Origin: a bacterium
GTDB taxonomy: Bacteria; Patescibacteria; Dojkabacteria; SC72
DNA: 7,981 bases
NCBI GenBank assembly: GCA_029553845.1
Contig: JAKPKF010000140.1
Location: 1 to 7,981 of the forward strand
Direction of reading: 5' to 3'
In this document: positions 1-3,736 of the stretch, in pieces
Layout of the letters: each line of letters starts with the position of its first letter
Numbering within the stretch: position 1 is the first letter of the stretch
Made by a program: the position numbers and the translations under genes
The notes under the pieces: generated by a model
The model's database searches: none
What the model saw: the letters and a program-made list of their open reading frames with translations, nothing else
Told to the model about the DNA's origin: nothing

Positions 1-2
1 AC

Positions 3-404
3 AGTGTATTATTTTCTATCTATTCGGCTTACTTATGTTTAGATAACTTTGAGAAAGTGTTTCCTGATGATAAGAGACCAAGAGAAGCAATAGAAGCAGC
101 AGAGAGGTATATAAAGAGTCCAACAAAGAAAAATAAAGCAGAAGCACGGTCAGCAGCAGAGTCAGCAGCATGGTCAGCACGGTCAGCAGCATGGTCAGCA
201 CGGTCAGCAGCATGGTCAGCAGAGTCAGCAGCAGAGTCAGCAGCATGGTCAGCAGGGTCAGCAGCAGAGTCAGCAGCAGAGTCAGCAGCATGGTCAGCAG
301 CATGGTCAGCAGCATGGTCAGCACGGTCAGCAAGGTCAGCAGTTTATAAGAAGTTAGATAAATGGATGTTAAATCACTTAAAGGAGTTAAAGGAAATTAA
401 ATAG
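3..404 (+). CDS. Alanine-rich repeat protein, Imm5-like 'putative immunity protein' type, 5'-truncated
   Basis: The frame is open from the window edge (first full codon at 3), so the gene starts upstream. A GTG at 57 is in frame but has no convincing SD, and the residues before it look like part of the protein. Of 133 visible residues, about 20-37 read FPDDKRPREAIEAAERYI. This resembles the conserved stretch of the phage and bacterial 'putative immunity protein' (Imm5-like) family, in which an FEK.YP.D.RPR.AIEAA motif precedes an alanine-rich helical tail. From about residue 49 the protein is built almost only of Ser-Ala-Ala-Trp, Ser-Ala-Ala-Glu and Ser-Ala-Arg units, then ends in a Lys/Leu-rich tail. 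The family link is from memory of the motif. The real function in phages is unknown, and 'immunity' is only a family name. The gene ends 9 nt before the next start. Confidence 0.7.
   Translation, partial: SVLFSIYSAYLCLDNFEKVFPDDKRPREAIEAAERYIKSPTKKNKAEARSAAESAAWSARSAAWSARSAAWSAESAAESAAWSAGSAAESAAESAAWSAAWSAAWSARSARSAVYKKLDKWMLNHLKELKEIK
147..341 (+). repeat. In-frame tandem codon repeats (SAAW / SAAE / SAR units)
   Basis: About 195 nt consist of 9- and 12-nt units: TCAGCAGCATGG (SAAW), TCAGCAGCAGAG (SAAE), TCAGCACGG (SAR), and single variants SAG, SAE and a second SAR with AGG. Every Ser is TCA and every Ala is GCA without exception, so the units are nearly identical at the DNA level as well as in the protein. 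This points to recent expansion by slippage or recombination. In the protein the array should form a long helix with Trp, Arg and Glu spaced three or four residues apart. Confidence 0.95.
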
Positions 405-413
405 GGAGGAAGA

Positions 414-671
414 ATGAAACAGAAAATAGCAATAATAAACTGGCATGATAGTGTAATGTCAGATGGTAGACAGGTAAGTCGTCAAGAAGGTAAAGATGAG
501 TATGAACTTATAAGGGGGGTGTCAGTCGGCTTGGTAGTAAATGAGACGAAAGAGTTTGTTAGTATAGCAACTGATTGGTTTTATAGAGATGACCAGTTTA
601 GACAGATAAGTGTGTATCCTAAATCAGGTATAGATAAGATAGAATATAGAGTTATTAAACGAACAAAATGA
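414..671 (+). CDS. Small phage protein of unknown function (85 aa)
   Basis: I do not recognise a family. The start is well supported: GGGAGGA (404-410) lies 3 nt before ATG 414 and overlaps the stop of the preceding gene. The 85-residue product alternates charged and hydrophobic residues in a beta-rich pattern (for example KIAIINWHDSV at the N-terminus and GVSVGLVVNETKEFVSIATDWF in the middle). It has no signal peptide, membrane segment or cysteines. The last bases overlap the next gene as ATGA (668-671), so translation of the two is probably coupled. It is probably a cytoplasmic accessory protein of the pre-terminase region. Confidence 0.75.
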   Translation: MKQKIAIINWHDSVMSDGRQVSRQEGKDEYELIRGVSVGLVVNETKEFVSIATDWFYRDDQFRQISVYPKSGIDKIEYRVIKRTK

Positions 672-683
672 AAAAAGGAAATA
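668..683 (+). repeat. 16-nt direct repeat, copy 1 (copy 2 at 924-939)
   Basis: ATGAAAAAAGGAAATA occurs at 668-683 and again at 924-939, each time opening an ORF that begins MKKGN. The preceding 7 nt are also partly alike (GAACAAA versus GAACCCG). The A-rich composition makes chance more likely than for a mixed sequence, but both copies sit at potential start codons. Confidence 0.8.
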
Positions 684-940
684 ACGAACTAAAAATAAAA
701 GTAACACCATTAAGCAAAGATGACAAGAAGATGGCAGAGTTATTTCAAGCATACTATGATGAAAATATGGCTAAGTTTGAAGGTGTAATAGGTGCTATAT
801 CTGTTGCCAGAGTAACTCTTGAGGAAATATGCCCACTAATAAAAAGCGTAGGGGATGGGATATGGGATAGAATACTTATAGAGATAGTTAAAATGGAAAT
901 AGATGAGAAGTTAGGAGAACCCGATGAAAAAAGGAAATAG
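668..940 (+). CDS. Small phage protein of unknown function (90 aa)
   Basis: I recognise no family. The start ATG 668 overlaps the previous stop by 4 nt (ATGA) and has no strong SD, which fits translational coupling. The 90-residue product is very charged (Lys and Glu rich) with a predicted helical body (DKKMAELFQAYYDENMAKFEG). A hydrophobic middle (VIGAISVARVTLEEICPLI) looks amphipathic rather than membrane-spanning. Its first 16 nt (668-683) are repeated exactly at 924-939, inside its own 3' end, where they form the start of another small ORF. Confidence 0.7.
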   Translation: MKKGNNELKIKVTPLSKDDKKMAELFQAYYDENMAKFEGVIGAISVARVTLEEICPLIKSVGDGIWDRILIEIVKMEIDEKLGEPDEKRK

Positions 941-1049
941 ACATTACGATAAAGTACCTATTTGTGTACACTATTTGAAAATGTCCTGTACCCTTGAAAG
1001 AGGAAACTCTGTAAACTCGGATAAGTTCAACAGGACACCCCGCTTATAA
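924..1049 (+). CDS. Possible small ORF (41 aa) or leader peptide, doubtful
   Basis: ATG 924 lies inside the end of the preceding gene (17-nt overlap). It is preceded by AGGAG (913-917) with a 6-nt spacing, better than many accepted starts here. The ORF runs 41 codons to TAA 1047-1049 and begins MKKGNRHYDKVPICVHYLK. The composition is not typical of a folded protein, and the 3' two thirds coincide with the structured RNA at 982-1106. If translated, it could act as a leader peptide whose ribosomes disturb that RNA; it may equally be noise. No homologue is recognised. Confidence 0.3.
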   Translation: MKKGNRHYDKVPICVHYLKMSCTLERGNSVNSDKFNRTPRL

Positions 1050-1106
1050 AAGGGTAGGAATGGCGGGGAACTAAAATGGTAGATAAACTACCACAGGAGA
1101 AAACAA
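982..1106 (+). ncRNA. Candidate structured RNA / cis-regulatory leader of the zinc-ribbon gene, with possible pseudoknot
   Basis: Base pairing seen by eye: P1, TGTCCTGT 982-989 with ACAGGACA 1030-1037 (8 bp). P2, TTGAA 994-998 with TTCAA 1026-1030. P3, AGAG 999-1002 with CTCT 1007-1010, closed by a GAAA tetraloop. P4, CCCCGC 1038-1043 with GCGGGG 1063-1068, directly adjacent to P1. P5, TGGTAG 1077-1082 with CTACCA 1088-1093 (5-nt loop). ACCCTT 990-995, inside P1, is the exact complement of AAGGGT 1050-1055 in the P4 loop and would form a pseudoknot, sharing two bases with P2. The SD of the next gene (AGGAG 1095-1099) begins 2 nt after P5. TCCTGT (984-989) could instead pair with ACAGGA (1093-1098), covering that SD. 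I could not match the element to a riboswitch, ribozyme or intron class. The fold is inference until covariation is shown. Confidence 0.55.
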
Positions 1107-1268
1107 ATGGAAATAAAATACAACGCTTGGTGTAATAAATGCCACAAAATAGTACGGGTTGAAACAAAAGATAAACCTAAATGCCCCAAGTGTAAATCTA
1201 AAGTCGATGTTAAAGGTAAGGCAATTAAAGTTATAACCTCAAACGGGCCATACGCATCACATTTTTAA
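1107..1268 (+). CDS. Small zinc-ribbon protein (53 aa)
   Basis: Two CxxC knuckles are present: C9-N-K-C12 and C26-P-K-C29, separated by 13 residues. This spacing is typical of a rubredoxin-like or zinc-ribbon fold binding one Zn ion. The remaining 24 residues are Lys-rich and end in a short tail (SNGPYASHF). The start ATG 1107 is supported by ACAGGAG (1093-1099) with 7-nt spacing. Such mini zinc ribbons are frequent in phage genomes and may bind nucleic acid or protein, but the specific role is unknown. It lies directly behind the structured RNA and 9 nt before a promoter. Its stop codon sits in a short AT palindrome (ATTTTTAAAAAT, 1261-1272), which is not a convincing terminator. Confidence 0.8.
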   Translation: MEIKYNAWCNKCHKIVRVETKDKPKCPKCKSKVDVKGKAIKVITSNGPYASHF

Positions 1269-1277
1269 AAATACTCC

Positions 1278-1306
1278 TTGACATAAAATACATTCGGTGA
1301 TACAGG
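1278..1306 (+). promoter_or_regulatory. Sigma70-type promoter ahead of the terminase genes
   Basis: A perfect -35 box TTGACA (1278-1283) is followed by a 17-bp spacer and TACAGG (1301-1306), preceded by an extended -10 TGA (1298-1300). The -10 is weak at its last base, but the -35, spacing and TGn compensate. Transcription would start near 1313, just before the SD at 1314-1321 and GTG 1330. Confidence 0.55.
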
Positions 1307-1329
1307 TGCAATTAAAAGGAGATAGTAAA

Positions 1330-1770
1330 GTGAAATCTATTAAGCCCATAGATGATCAGTTAGAGTTTGAATTACAAACTAAGATACAAGAAAATATCCG
1401 TAAGATTAAGAAATTGATTAGGTCTTATAACATTACCCTTAAAATGCTCTTACCCACACTTGCCGCATTAAAGTTAGATGAAGATAACTATTTTACCGTA
1501 GTTAAAATCAGAGACGATGATGGTGTGTTTGCAGGAGAAGCAGATGTTAAGAAAATATCCCAAGATATAACAAGTAGATACAACAATAATGTTAGAGAAG
1601 TAATTGAGGCGGTTTCAGATATTTATACATCCGTTATACAACTTGGAAACACCATAGATTTAGATGCGTTTGATAAAAAGAATGTTAAGGAAAGATACTA
1701 CTCTGATGGATACCTTCAATGCTTTGCAGATATTTATAACAAGTTTAAAGAACTAAGGACTAACCTGTGA
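1330..1770 (+). CDS. Unknown phage protein upstream of terminase small subunit (146 aa)
   Basis: I chose GTG 1330 because AAAAGGAG (1314-1321) lies 8 nt before it. The longer in-frame GTG at 1297 has no SD and would lie upstream of the likely transcription start. The product (MKSIKPIDDQLEFELQ...) is mostly helical: a Lys/Ile-rich N-terminal helix, a short stretch VVKIRDDDGVF that may be a beta hairpin, then a long helical C-terminal half with several Tyr. There is one cysteine, no membrane segment and no recognised motif. Its stop overlaps the terminase small subunit start as GTGA (1767-1770), so it belongs to the packaging operon and may be an accessory to packaging or a regulator. Its function is unknown. 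Confidence 0.8.
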   Translation: MKSIKPIDDQLEFELQTKIQENIRKIKKLIRSYNITLKMLLPTLAALKLDEDNYFTVVKIRDDDGVFAGEADVKKISQDITSRYNNNVREVIEAVSDIYTSVIQLGNTIDLDAFDKKNVKERYYSDGYLQCFADIYNKFKELRTNL

Positions 1771-2213
1771 GTACAAAAATAACTAAGAAACCTGACCTTA
1801 ATGATTTAGAAGAAATGCTTGGATCAAAAGAGAGAGTTTTATTTTATTTAACTTGGCTCAAACACGATAGAAATGCAACTAAAGCATATCAAGAATTACA
1901 TCCGGAAGCTAAAGAAACTACTTGTCAAGTCAACGGAAGCAAGATGTTATCAAATATCCCCATAAACCTTATAACAACAGCTTATGGGTTAGGACACGAG
2001 AAATATTTTGATGTACTAAGGAAAGCTATGGACTCAACAAAATGGAATGATTTTACAGGAGAAAGAGAACCCGATTACAAAACTATAAAACCATATCACG
2101 ATAAGTTGGGAAAACTACTTGGACTTGAACAAGAACAATCAGCACCAAACGTACAGGTAAATGTACTAAACAAGTTAGATAACCTAAAGAAAGAATACAA
2201 CTTGGATGAATAA
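1767..2213 (+). CDS. terS: Terminase small subunit (TerS-like)
   Basis: This is the DNA-recognition subunit of the packaging motor; it binds the phage genome and hands it to the large subunit. The N-terminal half has the small-terminase pattern: a helix-turn-helix-like stretch, FYLTWLKHDRNATKAYQELH (about residues 26-45), followed by GSKMLSN (about 57-63). The middle, LRKAMDSTK, and the later PDYKTIKPYHDKLGKLLGL match the second conserved region of this family, in which a D.KT....H..LGK..GL stretch precedes the C-terminal tail. The 148-aa length is normal. The start GTG 1767 has TAAGGA (1754-1759) at 7-nt spacing and overlaps the previous stop. The C-terminus overlaps the large-subunit start by 8 nt. 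The assignment rests on motif memory and on position directly before the large terminase. Confidence 0.85.
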   Translation: MSTKITKKPDLNDLEEMLGSKERVLFYLTWLKHDRNATKAYQELHPEAKETTCQVNGSKMLSNIPINLITTAYGLGHEKYFDVLRKAMDSTKWNDFTGEREPDYKTIKPYHDKLGKLLGLEQEQSAPNVQVNVLNKLDNLKKEYNLDE

Positions 2214-3009
2214 CGGATACAAGAAATGGATTGAGGACAATTTATCAATCGTAAACAAAGAGGGTAACTTAGTACCTTTTAAACTAAATGCGATACAGGA
2301 TAGATACCTAACTCAAGATACTTCAAATGGCAAAGATTACATCCTCAAAGCAAGGCAACAAGGATTTTCAAGTCTAATACTTGCAATATTTACTGCCGAT
2401 TTTCTAATGAAGGAAAATGTCTATAACGTAGTTGTTGCTGATAATACCGATAATGCACAGGGGTTACTAAAAAGAGTTAAGGATTACATAAGATGTATTG
2501 ATCCAAACATTGATAAGTTATTAAAATACAACTCAAAATATGAGTTATACCTTGAAAGTTCAAATAACACTTACAAGATAGGTACAGCAGAGAACATAAA
2601 CTTTGGTAGGTCAAAAACAATCACTAATTTACATCTATCTGAGGCTAACTTCTATCCGCATTTATCTGATATGTTGGCGGGGGCATTACAGGCACTTGTA
2701 CCAACAGGCAGAGCCATTATAGAATCCACCGCTAATGGCTTTAATGAAGGTAAAGAGTTATGGGATAGGTCTACTATTGGGGAATCAGGATTTAAACCAT
2801 TATTCTACAAAGCATCAGATTTCTATTCCAAAGAGTTCTTAGAAGAAAAGAAAAAAGAGTTGGGGGATAGGTTATACAAACAAGAATACCCATCAACAGC
2901 TACCGAAGCCTTTGTTACATCCGGACAATGTTATTTTGATACCGAGTCTCTTTCCTATTACCTTGAAAATGCAAAAGAACCAATGAAGGAAGGGGTAATA
3001 TATGTTTAG
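2206..3009 (+). CDS. terL: Terminase large subunit, N-terminal ATPase domain (separate ORF)
   Basis: This is the ATP-driven motor part of the DNA packaging enzyme. An adenine-binding-type Gln lies in NAIQDRYL (residues 28-35). The Walker A region is KARQQGFSS (48-56), a deviant form without the usual GK[ST] lysine, common in this TerL group. Walker B with the catalytic Glu is LHLSEA (142-147). The coupling motif is STANGFN (174-180). The ORF stops at TAG 3007-3009 right after the ATPase domain, at 267 aa; usual full-length TerL proteins are about 450-550 aa and continue into the nuclease domain. That domain follows in another frame, overlapping by 8 nt. The start ATG 2206 overlaps the terS stop by 8 nt and has a poor SD, so translation is probably coupled. 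The split is either real or a single-base sequence error. Confidence 0.9.
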   Translation: MNNGYKKWIEDNLSIVNKEGNLVPFKLNAIQDRYLTQDTSNGKDYILKARQQGFSSLILAIFTADFLMKENVYNVVVADNTDNAQGLLKRVKDYIRCIDPNIDKLLKYNSKYELYLESSNNTYKIGTAENINFGRSKTITNLHLSEANFYPHLSDMLAGALQALVPTGRAIIESTANGFNEGKELWDRSTIGESGFKPLFYKASDFYSKEFLEEKKKELGDRLYKQEYPSTATEAFVTSGQCYFDTESLSYYLENAKEPMKEGVIYV

Positions 3010-3010
3010 A
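2986..3010 (+). promoter_or_regulatory. RBS and possible +1 frameshift site at the terL domain junction
   Basis: AAGGAAGGGG (2986-2995) is a strong SD 6 nt before ATG 3002, favouring separate initiation of the nuclease ORF. The same stretch reads TAT GTT TAG A in the ATPase frame. A +1 slip at GTT would skip T3007 and continue AGA CAA TAT, giving a 480-residue fused TerL. The arrangement recalls the RF2 site (SD-like run, TAT CTT TGA C), but GTT is a poorer slippery codon than CTT. Confidence 0.5.
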
Positions 3011-3649
3011 CAATATCGTAAATTTGAAAAAGGTGAGTTTATCATTGTAGCTTGTGATACATCAGCGGGGATGGGGGACTACTGCGCAGCACAATTCTTA
3101 TCAAAAACAAAGTTAGATATACCCTTAGTGTATCATTCAAAACTTCTTGCAACAGAAATGACTAATGCACTTCATCCTGTTTTAGAGAAAATATCAGATA
3201 TAACGGGTGTTAAACCCATAGTAACTTACGAAAGAAACAATGGAGGAATTTTTGAATTAGAACGACTTGCAGGCTTAAATAGACTTGGTAAGTATCAAAT
3301 ATACAAGATGATGACCTATGGAAATATTGATAATCCAGATGTATCAAAGTTAGGTTGGGATACAAATTCAGCTACACGACCTAAAATGCTATCGGATTGG
3401 AAGGAAGCAGTAGATAAACACTTGGTAGCAATATACGATAAACCAACAATAGAGGAACATTTTAGTTTTATATTATCTCAAACCTCTACATCTATAAAAG
3501 CTAAAGCAGAAAACAATGCTCACGATGATTTAGTTATGTCTTGTGCTATTGCTTGGCAACTGTATCAAACAGAAGAGCCACATAAATTAAAAAAGGATTT
3601 CAAGGATTTCCCCGATGATACAAGGTTATTTAATGGAGGATTTTACTAA
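3002..3649 (+). CDS. terL: Terminase large subunit, C-terminal RuvC/RNase H-like nuclease domain (separate ORF)
   Basis: This is the headful or site-specific nuclease of the packaging motor, which cuts concatemeric DNA. The acidic residues expected for the metal site are present: D19 in VACDTSAGMGDY, E77 in VTYERNNGG, and D175/D176 in the typical AHDDLVMSCAIAW C-terminal motif. The domain therefore appears complete. The 215-aa length is right for the nuclease half of TerL. ATG 3002 is preceded by a strong SD (2986-2995), and the frame upstream is closed by a TAA at 2996-2998, so this ORF cannot be a longer protein on its own. It ends shortly before the promoter at 3655. Whether it works as a separate subunit or as part of a frameshifted fusion with the ATPase ORF is unresolved. 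Confidence 0.9.
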   Translation: MFRQYRKFEKGEFIIVACDTSAGMGDYCAAQFLSKTKLDIPLVYHSKLLATEMTNALHPVLEKISDITGVKPIVTYERNNGGIFELERLAGLNRLGKYQIYKMMTYGNIDNPDVSKLGWDTNSATRPKMLSDWKEAVDKHLVAIYDKPTIEEHFSFILSQTSTSIKAKAENNAHDDLVMSCAIAWQLYQTEEPHKLKKDFKDFPDDTRLFNGGFY

Positions 3650-3654
3650 AAATT

Positions 3655-3683
3655 TTGACGAATAATTTTAAGTGTGCTATTAA
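3655..3683 (+). promoter_or_regulatory. Sigma70-type extended -10 promoter for portal and head genes
   Basis: TTGACG (3655-3660), a 17-bp spacer and TATTAA (3678-3683) directly preceded by TGC (3675-3677) make an extended -10 promoter of the same build as the one at 1278-1306. Transcription would start near 3690, leaving a leader of about 35-47 nt before the portal start. It would let the head genes be expressed independently of the terminase operon. Confidence 0.6.
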
Positions 3684-3708
3684 CTTTAAATTAGTACTCT
3701 TATTAAAG
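3684..3708 (+). other. Weak stem-loop in portal gene leader
   Basis: CTTTAA (3684-3689) is the exact complement of TTAAAG (3703-3708) across a 13-nt loop. It is AT-only apart from one pair at the base, so it would be weak. It may fall partly upstream of the transcript start, and its function is unclear. Confidence 0.25.
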
Positions 3709-3736
3709 AAAGCCACACTATAAGTTGGCACAAATT

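Noticed and set aside
16..333. Minus-strand ORF of Leu/Thr/Met repeats
   Set aside because: It is the antisense reading of the Ser-Ala-Trp codon array at 147-341; the repeat keeps the opposite frame open and there is no SD.
147..341. CRISPR-like array
   Set aside because: Units are 9-12 nt, contiguous and in frame with no unique spacers; it is a coding tandem repeat.
964..971. Palindrome GTGTACAC as an operator
   Set aside because: A single 8-bp palindrome inside a possible ORF with no promoter nearby; likely chance.
1038..1080. T-box-like stretch AGGGTAGGAATGGCGGGG
   Set aside because: It only loosely resembles the T-box motif AGGGTGGNACCGCG. There is no specifier stem-loop or antiterminator arrangement, and the downstream gene is unrelated to amino acid supply.
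1297..1329. GTG 1297 as start of the pre-terminase gene
   Set aside because: It has no SD and lies in the promoter -10 region; GTG 1330 has AAAAGGAG at 8 nt.
3671..3719. Inverted repeat AGTGTG / CACACT as a larger hairpin before the portal gene
   Set aside because: Its left arm overlaps the predicted promoter spacer and -10, so it would not be fully present in the transcript. As a DNA operator it is too short and widely spaced to claim.
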